Source of the DNA: Atrina japonica
Lineage: Eukaryota > Mollusca > Bivalvia > Pterioida > Pinnidae
Length of the DNA stretch: 64,000 nt
Assembly (NCBI GenBank): GCA_030159075.1
Contig: BROG01000908.1
Span: 1 to 64,000 of the forward strand
Direction: 5' to 3'
Positions 20,681 through 32,207 of this stretch are shown one piece after another (the stretch's first letter is position 1; every line of letters starts with the position of its first letter). The notes under the pieces are model-generated. The model was given only the letters and a program-made list of their open reading frames with translations, did not search any database and was not told where the DNA came from. The position numbers were made by a program, and so were the translations under genes.

Positions 20681-20972
20681 TGGAGAGCCAGCCTGACTTA
20701 GTCGGTAACATGCTCCTCTCTTGATCGTAAGGACGTGAGTTCGAGTACAGCTGGTGGCAGGTTGGTTTCCTGTCCTTTCGGACGAGACAGTAAAACCGAG
20801 GTACCATGTCACAGTAGGTGTCGACATGTTAAAGAACCCTCACTGCTCAATGGCCATAAGTACTGAGCATAGGCCAAAATTTGAAGTCCTTCACCGGCAT
20901 TTAATGATGTCTCCATATAAGTGAAAGATTCTTGAGTGGGACATTATAAAACAACAAGCAAATCAAAGCAAA
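20681..20972 (+). mobile_element. tRNA-derived SINE, older copy
   Basis: About 80% similar by eye to the SINE at 31391-31668. The tRNA-like head has an A box ('tgacttagtcgg') and a B box ('gagttcgagtac'). It continues through 'ggcaggttggtttcctgtc', 'aagaaccctcactgctcaat' and the tail 'gtgaaagattcttgagtggg'. Imperfect 12-bp direct repeats flank it (tctagatgtatt 20669-20680; tctagaaatatt 20973-20984), marking retroposition and its age. Confidence 0.85.
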
Positions 20973-20984
20973 TCTAGAAATATT

Positions 20985-21400
20985 AGGATACAATTGTATA
21001 TTTGATAAGTTATGGTAAATAATTCAGAGAAGTGATCTATTTGTGTAATACTTGTGTAAAACAGAAAATGATCACATTTTTATCATTATCATTTTCATGC
21101 ACCTTCAATATTGTTGATTTTAGCAAAGATCTGTTACTGAAAATAATAAAATAACCAGACTTTGTCAGACTAAATAGAAAACTCTAGCTTTAGGAATGGG
21201 ATGTAGTCATTATACTCTTTTCAAATGTCTACTACCTATATAAATATTACACAACAAAGCCTAATTTCTTGTGGGGGCCTACTGAAATTCATTTATAATG
21301 TTTATACTCGTTTGACTTTCAAACAAAACAGCATATGGAAGTGCTACAATGTTTCTATAGAACTGTAATATCTTTATATAAGCATGATGTTTTCATCTCC
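20985..21400. other. Unassigned
   Basis: No structure recognised. Confidence 0.3.
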
Positions 21401-23819
21401 TGTCTGCCTAGCTAGATGGAGAGTAAATGGCCTAGATTGTGCACTTTGATACTTTTGTCTGCCTAGCTAGATGGAGAGTAAATGGCCTAGATTGTGCACT
21501 TTGATACTTTTGTCTGCCTAGCTAGATGGAGAGTAAATAGCCTAGATTGTGCACTTTGATACTTTTGTCTGCCTAGCTAGATGGAGAGTAAATGGCCGAG
21601 ATTGTGCACTTTGATACTTTTGTCTGCCTAGCTAGATGGAGAGTAAATGGCCTAGATTGTGCACTTTGATACTTTTGTCTGCCTAGCTAGATGGAGAGTA
21701 AATGGCCTAGATTGTGCACTTTGATACTTTTGTCTGCCTAGCTAGATGGAGAGTAAATGGCCTAGATTGTACACTTTGATACTTTTGTCTGCCTAGCTAG
21801 ATGGAGAGTAAATGGCCTAGATTGTGCACGTTGATACTTTTGTCTGCCTAGCTAGATGGAGAGTAAATGGCCGAGATTGTGCACTTTGATACTTTTGTCT
21901 GCCTAGCTAGATGGAGAGTAAATGGCCGAGATTGTGCACTTTGATACTTTTGTCTGCCTAGCTAGATGGAGAGTAAATGGCCTAGATTGTGCACTTTGAT
22001 ACTTTTGTCTGCCTAGCTAGATGGAGAGTAAATGGCCGAGATTGTGCACTTTGATACTTTTGTCTGCCTAGCTAGATGGAGAGTAAATGGCCGAGATTGT
22101 GCACTTTGATACTTTTGTCTGCCTAGCTAGATGGAGAGTAAATGGCCGAGATTGTGCACTTTAATACTTTTGTCTGCCTAGCTAGATGGAGAGTAAATGG
22201 CCTAGATTGTGCACTTTGATACTTTTGTCTGCCTAGCTAGATGGAGAGTAAATGGCCTTGATTGTGCACTTTGATACTTTTGTCTGCCTAGCTAGATGGA
22301 GAGTAAATAGCCTAGATTGTACACTTTGATACTTTTGTCTGCCTAGCTAGATGGAGAGTAAATGGCCTTGATTGTGCACTTTGATACTTTTGTCTGCCTA
22401 GCTAGATGGAGAGTAAATGGCCTAGATTGTGCACTTTGATACTTTTGTCTGCCTAACTAGATGGAGAGTAAATGGCCTAGATTGTACACTTTGATACTTT
22501 TGTCTGCCTAGCTAGATGGAGAGTAAATGGCCTAGATTGTACACTTTGATACTTTTGTCTGCCTAGCTAGATGGAGAGTAAATGGCCTAGATTGTGCACT
22601 TTGATACTTTTGTCTGCCTAGCTAGATGGAGAGTAAATGGCCTAGATTGTACACTTTGATACTTTTGTCTGCCTAGCTAGATGGAGAGTAAATGGCCTAG
22701 ATTGTGCACTTTGATACTTTTGTCTGCCTAGCTAGATGGAGAGTAAATGGCCTTGATTGTGCACTTTGATACTTTTGTCTGCCTAGCTAGATGGAGAGTA
22801 AATGGCCTAGATTGTGCACTTTGATACTTTTGTCTGCCTAGCTAGATGGAGAGTAAATGGCCTAGATTGTGCACTTTGATACTTTTGTCTGCCTAGCTAG
22901 ATGGAGAGTAAATGGCCTAGATTGTACACTTTGATACTTTTGTCTGCCTAGCTAGATGGAGTAAATGGCCTAGATTGTACACTTTGATACTTTTGTCTGC
23001 CTAGCTAGATGGAGAGTAAATGGCCTAGATTGTGCACTTTGATACTTTTGTCTGCCTAGCTAGATGGAGAGTAAATGGCCTTGATTGTGCACTTTAATAC
23101 TTTTGTCTGCCTAGCTAGACGGAGAGTAAATGGCCTAGATTGTGCACTTTGATACTTTTGTCTGCCTAGCTAGATGGAGAGTAAATGGCCTTGATTGTGC
23201 ACTTTAATACTTTTGTCTGCCTAGCTAGATGGAGAGTAAATGGCCTTGATTGTGCACTTTAATACTTTTGTCTGCCTAGCTAGACGGAGAGTAAATGGCC
23301 TAGATTGTGCACTTTGATACTTTTGTCTGCCTAGCTAGATGGAGAGTAAATGGCCTAGATTGTGCACTTTGATACTTTTGTCTGCCTAGCTAGATGGAGA
23401 GTAAATGGCCTAGATTGTGCACTTTGATACTTTTGTCTGCCTAGCTAGATGGAGAGTAAATGGCCTAGATTGTACACTTTGATACTTTTGTCTGCCTAGC
23501 TAGATGGAGAGTAAATGGCCTAGATTGTACACTTTGATACTTTTGTCTGCCTAGCTAGATGGAGAGTAAATGGCCTAGATTGTACACTTTGATACTTTTG
23601 TCTGCCTAGCTAGATGGAGTAAATGGCCTAGATTGTGCACTTTGATACTTTTGTCTGCCTAGCTAGATGGAGAGTAAATGGCCTTGATTGTGCACTTTAA
23701 TACTTTTGTCTGCCTAGCTAGACGGAGAGTAAATGGCCTAGATTGTGCACTTTGATACTTTTGTCTGCCTAGCTAGATGGAGAGTAAATGGCCTAGATTG
23801 TGCACTTTGATACTTTTGT
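21401..23819. repeat. Minisatellite, 55-bp unit, about 44 copies
   Basis: The unit starts 'gcctagctagatggagagta' and ends 'gcactttgatacttttgtct'. Copies are very similar (mostly 0-3 differences), so the array is recent or well homogenised. Diagnostic variants are cctag/ccgag/ccttg, gtgcac/gtacac, gatac/aatac, agatgg/agacgg, and two units with a 2-bp deletion (near 22950 and 23620). Confidence 0.97.
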
Positions 23820-24689
23820 TTGATTGCACAAGTGTGGATCCTCCAACCCTAATTTAATTTGGGAAAAACTTAAAAGATAAAATAATATGAACGGATATTC
23901 TTTTCTACCTAGGTCCTGTATAAAACCTGTACATGTACACGCAAGTGCTATCACTATCTAATTGACATCTTTTATTATGATTATTGATGGCGATTTCACA
24001 TGTTTGATCATGCACAAATTTTTATCTGTCTGTCCATGTTTTGATCTTTTCAAGTTAGTTGTTGCTGACACAACATGTATTCTATAGCCAAAGGGAATTT
24101 GTCATTTATTAGGTCCTTAAATGCTGGATTTGGAGAGAGAGAACAAATTTATTGGTTTCCTTTATGGTTTTGATATTCTTTTACAAATAACCAACACACA
24201 CATATATATATATATATATAAGACCGAAAGATTTGAATGACAGAAGATGAGAAATTATTCAGTAAAGCTTCAAACTTCTCTCTGTTACCATTAAAACTGG
24301 CTACCACTGTACGACTAAAATGGTGTTGAGTGTGGCTAGACTATATATAGTCCAGATTATTTATGATTTTTATAATTAGCTTGTAAATTTCCAAATAATT
24401 GTAAAATAAGCAGACTTGGCACCTACTTGAGACACTTACAAAGTTACACACTGTATTGATCAGTATTTTAATACATACTTTTAGTAACTTATTTGATCCT
24501 TTGTGAATTGACCATAAAACTGACCACTAGAATATTTTACAGCCTAATTACACCATAAAGAAATATAGGTATTGTAGGTACATGTTGTATCTTAAATAAG
24601 TTGACTAGATGTAGATGCAATGTCTACACAATTATACTTTGATTTCTCTCTAGACTTTATCCGATTGGATGTCTTTTATCTCTCCCTGT
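23820..24689. other. Unassigned
   Basis: A (TA)n run at about 24203-24221; otherwise no structure recognised. Confidence 0.3.
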
Positions 24690-25612
24690 AGCTGTTATTC
24701 TGTCTATCTATTTGTCTCTGTCTGACAAGCTATTTATCTGTCTGTCTGTGTTTATCTATTTATTTATCTTTCTGCCTATCATTCTGTTTGTCTATCTATA
24801 CATGTATATCTATCTATCTATCTGTCTGTCTATCTATATATCTATCTATCTATCTGTCTGTCTATTTATCTATTTGTCTGTCTATTTATCTGTCTGTCTA
24901 TCTATCTATCTATCTGTCTGTCTATTTATCTATCTATCTGTCTATTTATCTATCTGTCTGTCTAATTATCTATCTGTCTGTCTATTTATCTATCTATCTG
25001 TCTGTCTATTTATCTGTCTGTCTGTCTATTTATCTATTTATCTGTGTCCATTTATCTATCTGTGTGTCTGTCTATTTATCTATCTATCTGTCTTTCTATT
25101 TATCTATCTGTCTGTCTATTTATCTATATGTCTGTTTATTTATCTATCTATCTGTCTGTCCATTTATCTATCAATCTTTCTGTCTGTCTATTTATCTATC
25201 TGTCTGTCTGTCTATTTATCTATCTGTCTGTCTATCTCTATCTCTATCTGTCTGTCTGTTTATCTATCTATCTGTCTGTCTATTTATCTTTCTATCTGTC
25301 TGTCTGTTTATCTATATTTCTGTCTATCTATTTATCTGTCTGTGTCTATTTATTAATCTTTTTGCCTGTCTATCATTCTGTCTTTCTATCTATCTATTGA
25401 TCTAACTATCTATCATTTTGTTGATCTATATATCTCTATCTGTCTGTCTATCTATCTATCTAACTAACTGTCTGTCTGTCTATCTATCATTCTGTCTGTC
25501 TATCTTTCTGTCTGTTTGTCTATCTGTCTATCTGTCAGTTTGTCTGGCTGTCTGTCTATCTATCTTTATCTGTCTGTCAGTTTGTCTGTTTACCTATCTA
25601 TCTATATATACA
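24690..25612. repeat. (TCTA/TCTG)n compound tetranucleotide microsatellite
   Basis: About 920 bp of interspersed tcta and tctg/tttatc units. The long open frames here, all Leu/Ser/Ile/Tyr/Val/Cys, are artefacts of the period. Confidence 0.97.
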
Positions 25613-26973
25613 TGAATAGATCTGTTGGTCTGTAAATATAATGCCTCTATACTTTGATTTCTCTCGACTTTCTACATGTTTCTCTTTAATCTCTCCCTGT
25701 AGCACTGTTATTCTATTGTAATATTTATAAATATATGTGCAAATCTACACATCTACAAATGTAATCATTCATCCAGGAAATATTTCCATCTTGGTCTTTG
25801 CAGCTCTTATAAGTTATCGTGGCTATAGAATGTACAAATTATCAGGTATCAGTATGCACATAGAAACACTGATACTCTAATTATGTCATACATATCATGT
25901 ACACTAGTATACATGTATGTACAAAATGAAAATTGCTGGGGCATGAAAACAGCTGATAAGTTCATGACCTTTGGCCAAACAGAAGAATCTGAACAATTTT
26001 AGCCAATCAAATTATGTGTTGCATACATTTTAGGCAAGCTGTAAACTTAAATCTGTTCATCTTCAAGCCACAACTAGAACATGGAGGGTATTAAATTTAT
26101 AATTGCTTATGAATAAGGAATATTTCTCTCATTGGAATAATGAAGACCAAAAAAAGGTAACTCTTGCCTGAAAACATAGTACATGTTTGTACACTCTATG
26201 TATGGGTTATACCTAGTGATGTTCCTTTTGTTTCTAACATTTATGTAGCTTACATGTATGTATGATAACATGTGATTGTTATAGAAATGTTCAGGTTTGT
26301 ACTGGATATAATTAATAATACGGGGGTAGGGGCATCTAACATGTATTTATGTGTACTTGTATTTTGAACATGTATTTATCCTGTGTGTTAACAGACTTAT
26401 ATTACATGTATGTATTGATTCTGTACGAAAACAAGACTTAGTATGATGTTGGGGTTTGGGCTAGGAAGGGGTTGCTTGGAGGCTCCAAGAGCCCTCATAA
26501 TTTCTTCAGATCTGGACATGCACAAAAGTTACTAGATCTAAACTATCTGTATAATTGGAACCCATGTCTTAGCTTATGAATTTTTAGAGGTTAAATCCAA
26601 ACTCTATATTGAAATCAACAACTTGCTGACTGAGTTACAGAGGGCTAGGTCATGACACATAAAATGTGGTATAAGGGAAGGAGTTAAAAACATTCTGATG
26701 CAAACGAATCCCCGAAGTGAAATAAATGTAGTTTTCTCATTTGTAATGAATGAATGATATGAATTTGTCAAACACATTTACTTCATACATTGTAAGTTGA
26801 AATTAATAACTATGATGTACATGTATGACTGCTGATAGCAAAGGGACAATGGTAATTTATTATGTGACATGTATGGCAGCCATTACGTAGTTAGTTTTTC
26901 TCTATTCTTTTTATGTAAACTTTAAGATGTTAGTATTACAAAATAAAAATTTGGTCTTATATATACGTGTACA
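25613..26973. other. Unassigned
   Basis: No exon, array or element end recognised. Confidence 0.3.
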
Positions 26974-27106
26974 GTCAAACTTGCATTAAAGTTGATCTCT
27001 GTATAAAGGGTACCTGCCTATAAAGGCATTTGTTGCTGCTAATGAATAAGCCTCTTTGTAAAGGCCACCTGTCATATTTCTGCCTGTTCCCTTGAGTGAC
27101 CTCTAT
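26974..27106. mobile_element. Dispersed 'acagtcaaacttg' repeat, copy 2
   Basis: 'acagtcaaacttgcattaaa' then 'ctctgtataaagggtacctg' and 'tttgtaaaggccacctgtc'. Same family as 16836 and 39146. Confidence 0.6.
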
Positions 27107-27216
27107 GGTCAAGTTTGACCATATTATGTGCATGTTTATACTGGTGTACATGTATATACATGTACCACTCTATGGTCAAGTTTGACCATATTATGTACAT
27201 GTTTATACTGGTATAC

Positions 27217-28019
27217 CAGTGTTTTACACTTCTGTATTTTTTAGCCGATAATTGGCTATTTCCCCTCAGCAAAATTACCAAAATTTTCCCAAAAAATCAA
27301 CTAAAAATTCCCAATTAGGCTGTGGTCAAAATTTTTTAAAATCGTCGTTATATCTGTAAAAATCTGCCCAGAACGGACCCGGACTTTATATTTCGATATA
27401 TGAATCTAAAATCTCTTATACTTTGCGTGAATGCTTGCACACATTAGGTACTATCACAAGGTTAAGCGTGTAGCCGTTAAAGATGTAACTATGTCGCATA
27501 ATGCGAAATACTACACAAAAAAACTTCGGCTTAAAGACTCAAAGGGGTTAAAAAAAATAACAGATGCGTTCAAATATCAGACAAAATCGATCGTTCACGA
27601 GGCGAAGCATGGATCACCAGAGCTGGTACGAGAACCAGAAGCAGAGTCAACCCGTCCCAAATTTACAATACCATCTTCTACAGCTGTGGTGGAAAGGAGT
27701 TTTTCTCTGATGAACAATATCATAACAAAAAAACGAAACAGGATGAGTCAAAGAACACTGGACTACACCATGAAGATTTGTCATTACTCTGAATCCGAAT
27801 TAGATTCCTTAGTCACAATGTTCAAATACAATAAACAACGCAAACTGAAATTGTAATAAATTCATGTCATACACTGAATTTGACTTGTATTGAGTATTCT
27901 AGTTGCAAGTTAGCTTTAAACATACTTGATAGAAAATTCCCAATTTCACCATTTTTGTCGCTATTTTTCCCAATTCAAAGGGTAGAGGGTACCTTTGAAA
28001 AAAAGTGTGAAAAACACTG
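27217..28019. mobile_element. hAT-like DNA transposon, internally deleted
   Basis: Starts 'cagtgttttacacttctg' and ends with the reverse complement of 'cagtgtttttcacac'. It sits inside the 82-bp array: 'ggtatac' precedes it and 'tatacaat' follows, a 5-bp (possibly 6-bp) duplication. It contains the transposase C-terminal frame 27431-27856. Confidence 0.8.
27431..27856 (+). pseudogene. hAT transposase C-terminal remnant (dimerisation domain)
   Basis: A 141-codon frame. Residues about 80-115, 'IPSSTAVVERSFSLMNNI' followed by 'ITKKRNRMSQRTLDYTMKI', are the C-terminal hAT dimerisation domain, whose hallmark is a Ser-rich turn followed by 'ERxFSxMxxIxxxxRxxM'. Full hAT transposases are about 600-700 residues with a BED finger and an RNase H-like catalytic core. 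Neither is present, and only 803 bp lie between the element ends, so this is a deleted, non-functional copy. The first ATG is probably not a native start. Confidence 0.85.
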
Positions 28020-28390
28020 TATACAATTTATATATATATCTGTACATGTATATACCACTCTATGGTCAAGTTTGACCATATTATGTACATGTTTATACTG
28101 GTATACAATGTATATATACATCTGTACATGTATTTACCACTCTATGGTCAAGTTTGACCATATTATGTACATGTTTATACTGGTATACAATGTATATATA
28201 CATCTGTACATGTATTTACCACTCTATGGTCAAGTTTGACCATATTATGTACATGTTTATACTGGTATACAATGTATATATACATCTGTACATGTTATAC
28301 CACTCTATGGTCAAGTTTGACCATATTATGTACATGTTTATACTGGTATACAATGTATATATACATCTGTAAATGTATATACCACTCTTG

Positions 28391-29096
28391 AAGGACCCTA
28401 GCAATGACAGTATGGATTTTTATCATATATGATCTGTGTGTGGTGCAGCTTCATAACAAATTACATAAATGTTTTATATCTAACACGTATAATAAAGCCT
28501 AGCGGTAATTTGATTGGCTTATGTGCAGCAAACTGAACTACTTTTATTCACTGCGTACACAGACTTTATTCGTCAGAAGGTTGTGATGACGTCACTTCAT
28601 TCATCTGAATGTTGACGATGACGTCACTTGTGTTTGTGATGTCACTTGAAACTGAATGGGGACAATCAAATAAAACATGTTGTGTAGATGATTTAAAATT
28701 TTGTTGTATTCAAGTTGGCAATTTTTCCAATTCAACATCAGTTAAAGTATGCCTAGATGTAGATAATAATTTAAAATGTAGGCTAAATGTATGTTTTTAA
28801 ATATAAGCAATATTTGCAAAATGTTTTGTGCACTTGTTTCTGCACAAGCATTTTACCTACTTGGAACAATTTGGTCAACTCGACAGAAAAGAGAATATAG
28901 ATTCTCATCCCCAGTCATCAGGAAATGCCGTTATATTGCATATGTTTGATCATACCTGTATGATGATATATAAATATATATATATATACATGTGTATATA
29001 TTTATACAAAGGCGTTGGAGCAGAGGTAACAGTTGCCACACCAGGAATTTTACAAAAAGGAAATTAAATAATCAGGGAAAAATGAAATTACACTTA
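28391..29096. other. Intergenic with CRE-like cluster
   Basis: Apart from the CRE-like sites below, I see no gene. The 63- and 79-codon frames have no recognisable features. Confidence 0.35.
28587..28645. promoter_or_regulatory. Cluster of CRE-like sites
   Basis: Two perfect TGACGTCA palindromes (28587-28594 and 28619-28626), each followed by CTT, and a third near-match TGATGTCA (28638-28645). A reverse CCAAT motif 'gattggc' lies about 70 bp upstream. TGACGTCA is the CREB/ATF site. Function here is inferred from clustering only, and the block could belong to a dispersed repeat. Confidence 0.3.
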
Positions 29097-30258
29097 TGTA
29101 ATGTGAATTACCAATCATCAGTATTTGTAGTATAGTAACGAGGTGTCAGTTCCCGCGTTGTGTGCCTGGATGTCGTAAAATACAAGTCTATGTAATGTGA
29201 ATTACCAATCATCAGTATTTGTAGTATAGCATAAGGGGTTATTACGACCATTTGAGTAGCGAAGTGTCAGTTCCCCTGTTGTGTGCCTGGATGTCGTAAA
29301 ACACAAGTCTATGTAATGTGAATTACTAATCATCAGTAAGGGGTTCTTACGACCATTTGAGTAGCGAGGTGTCAGTTCCCCTGTTGTATGCCTGGATGTC
29401 GTAAAACACAAGTCTATGTAATGTGAATTACTAATCATCAGTAAGGGGTTCTTACGACCATTTGAGTAGCGAGGTGTCAATTCCCCTGTTGTATGCCTGG
29501 ATGTCGTAAAACACAAGTCTATGTAATGTGAATTACTAATCATCAGTAAGGGGTTCTTACGACCATTTGAGTAGCGAGGTGTCAGTTCCCCTGTTGTGTG
29601 CCTGGATGTCGTAAAACACAAGTCTATGTAATGTGAATTACTAATCATCAGTAAGGGGTTCTTACGACCATTTGAGTAGCGAGGTGTCAGTTCCCCTGTT
29701 GTGTGCCTGGATGTCGTAAAACACAAGTCTATGTAATGTGAATTACTAATCATCAGTAAGGGGTTCTTACGACCATTTGAGTAGCGAGGTGTCAGTTCCC
29801 CTGTTGTATGCCTGGATGTCATAAAACACAAGTCTATGTAATGTGAATTACTAATCATCAGTAAGGGGTTCTTACGACCATTTGAGTAGCGAGGTGTCAA
29901 TTCCCCTGTTGTATGCCTGGATGTCATAAAACACAAGTCTATGTAATGTGAATTACTAATCATCAGTAAGGGGTTCTTACGACCATTTGAGTAGCGAGGT
30001 GTCAATTCCCCTGTTGTATGCCTGGATGTCATAAAACACAAGTCTATGTAATGTGAATTACTAATCATCAGTAAGGGGTTCTTACGACCATTTGAGTAGC
30101 GAGGTGTCAATTCCCCTGTTGTATGCCTGGATGTCGTAAAACACAAGTCTATGTAATGTGAATTACTAATCATCAGTAAGGGGTTCTTACGACCATTTTA
30201 GTAGCGAGGTGTCAGTTTCCCTGTTGTATGCCTGGATGTCGTAAAACACAAGTCTGTA
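29097..30258. repeat. Minisatellite, 105-bp unit, about 11 copies
   Basis: The unit contains 'gaggtgtcagttcccctg', 'gcctggatgtcgtaaaacac' and 'gtgaattactaatcatcag'. The first units are longer variants carrying 'tatttgtagtatagc'. Because 105 is a multiple of 3, a 323-codon minus-strand frame with a 35-residue repeat results; I do not regard it as a gene. Confidence 0.95.
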
Positions 30259-31379
30259 TAAGGGTGTTGTAGCCTGATAGATTACATCACAGAAGTATTG
30301 CATTGCAATACAGTATTTATTTCATGGTGAAAAACTAAGTTTACTGGTTTAAATCAAGATCTAGATATACTGATGTAGAAAGTTTTTTTAATTGTATTAG
30401 AGTTAAGTGTTTATTAAACAATTATGAAAAAAACTATTGGCACAGTTTCTGACAGCTTATGTTACTTTAAAAAGATAAGTCTATATCTGATAAAAGTTCA
30501 CATTTTTGGCTTATTATTCTATATAACTTACAGGTCAGTTATAACATATCAACACCTTTGCTCTCGTTGCTTGGCGCTATGTGATACTGTATTTGGATAG
30601 ATACATGTACAACAGTGCTATGTTTCTAAGAGTACACGTTTGTTTGTGATATCATACAACATCCCCAGACAAACATTGAACCAAAGTCTGCAAATATTGT
30701 GTAAAGATAAACCAGATTATTAGCTCTGATATAAATAACAGATCGTTAATCCAACAGATCTTTGGCTCTGTTGAGCTGATCTAAGTAGCCTGATCTTCCT
30801 GTTCGCTGATATATAAACATTGATATTACATTGGTATTTCTAACTGCTACCCAGGTAAATTTTGTAACAGATTTTAAGATGCTCTATCACTGTTTTGTGT
30901 GTATGTGTGCATAGAGTCCAAATTTTATTTTGTTTTAATGAGTGTTTGGGGTAATTACTTGAATTGAGGCTACTAGCTGGGAGGATTTATAACTTTGTAA
31001 GGCATTGTATAATTGCTAACTAGGCGGATCTATTATAACTTAATAAGACATTGTAGAATTACTCGCTTGGTTTGACTGTTTTTTGGGGTTGGAGGGTGAA
31101 TCATATTGGCAATGTCTCATAATGCTTTAATATAGGTGGTACATGAATATAATTTAAAGAATTATGAGCCATAATTTCACCAAAAATAGTCAATTCAACC
31201 AAATGTCAAGCTTTAGATTATTGCAGCTAGCAATTCTCACACATATATATACCTTGACACATATATACATGTATGATTATTGAACTTTTTATAATTTGTT
31301 ATGTACATATGTTAGTCTATGTTTTACACACTTTAGATTTATAATATACATGTATGTGTCAGTATGTGTTCTACACACT
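30259..31379. other. Unassigned
   Basis: No supported gene or repeat array. Confidence 0.3.
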
Positions 31380-31390
31380 TTAAAGCTTGA

Positions 31391-31668
31391 GAGCCGGCCT
31401 GGCTCAGTCGGTAGCACTCTCGACTCTTGGTCGTGAGTTCGAGTCCAGCCGGCGGCAGGTTGGTTTCCTGTCTGTCGGATGAGACAGTAAAAACCGTGGT
31501 CCCGTGTCACAGTAGGTGTCGGCACGTTAAAGAACCCTCACTGCTCAATGGCCGTAAGTGCCGAGCATAGGCCAAAATTTGAAGCCCTTCACCGGCATTT
31601 GGTGACGTCTCCATATGAGTGAAAGATTCTTGAGTGGGACGTTAAACAACAATAAACAAAACAAACAA
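31391..31668 (+). mobile_element. tRNA-derived SINE, well preserved
   Basis: A 278-bp element flanked by a perfect 11-bp direct repeat 'ttaaagcttga' (31380-31390 and 31669-31679). The head has a Pol III A box 'tggctcagtcgg' (about 31400) and a B box 'gagttcgagtcc' (about 31435). The body includes 'gtgtcacagtaggtgtcgg' and 'aagaaccctcactgctcaat'. The 3' domain is 'ccatatgagtgaaagattct' + 'tgagtgggacgttaaac', then an (AAAC/AAC)n tail. Such conserved-tail SINEs are common in molluscs. It depends on a LINE in trans. Confidence 0.93.
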
Positions 31669-31719
31669 TTAAAGCTTGATGACTAAAAAGGAATGTTTCG
31701 TGTAAGAATATGTTTAAAC

Positions 31720-32207
31720 ATGTAAGTTCTATGTTTATATCATCATAGGACAGAGGCTTACTTATGTAAGTTCTATGTTTGTATCATCATAGGACAGAGG
31801 CTTACTTATGTAAGTTCTATGTTTATATCATCATAGGACAGAGGCTTACTTATGTAAGTTCTATGTTTTATATCATCATAGGACAGAGGCTTACTTATGT
31901 AAGTTCTATGTTTTATATCATCATAGGACAGAGGCTTACTTATGTAAGTTCTATGTTTGTATCATCATAGGACAGAGGCTTACTTATGTAAGTTCTATGT
32001 TTATATCATCATAGGACAGAGGCTTACTTATGTAAGTTCTATGTTTATATCATCATAGGACAGAGGCTTACTTATGTAAGTTCTATGTTTATATCATCAT
32101 AGGACAGAGGCTTACTTATGTAAGTTCTATGTTTGTATCATCATAGGACAGAGGCTTACTTATGTAAGTTCTATGTTTATATCATCACAGGACAGAGGCT
32201 TACTGGT
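31720..32207. repeat. Minisatellite, 44-bp unit, about 11 copies
   Basis: 'atgtaagttctatgtttata' + 'tcatcataggacagaggctt' + 'actt', nearly identical copies with single-base indels at 'gtttata/gttttata/gtttgta'. Confidence 0.96.

Larger units (their letters stand above)
27107..28390. repeat. Minisatellite, 82-bp unit, interrupted by a hAT element
   Basis: Units start 'accactctatggtcaag' + 'tttgaccatattatgtacat' and end '...catctgtacatgtattt'. Roughly two units lie at 27107-27216 and four to five at 28020-28390, with a transposon between. Each unit contains the inverted repeat TATGGTCAA-gt-TTGACCATA. Confidence 0.9.

Noticed and set aside
24712..25615. Long plus-strand frames rich in Leu, Ser, Ile, Tyr and Cys
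   Set aside because: Produced by the 4-bp period of the microsatellite, which is open in all three frames.
29202..30173. 323-codon minus-strand repeat protein
   Set aside because: The 105-bp period is a multiple of 3; the frame begins and ends with the array and has no start context or flanking exon.
31391..31470. Functional tRNA gene
   Set aside because: It has A and B boxes but the cloverleaf cannot be completed, and it is the head of a 278-bp SINE with target duplications.
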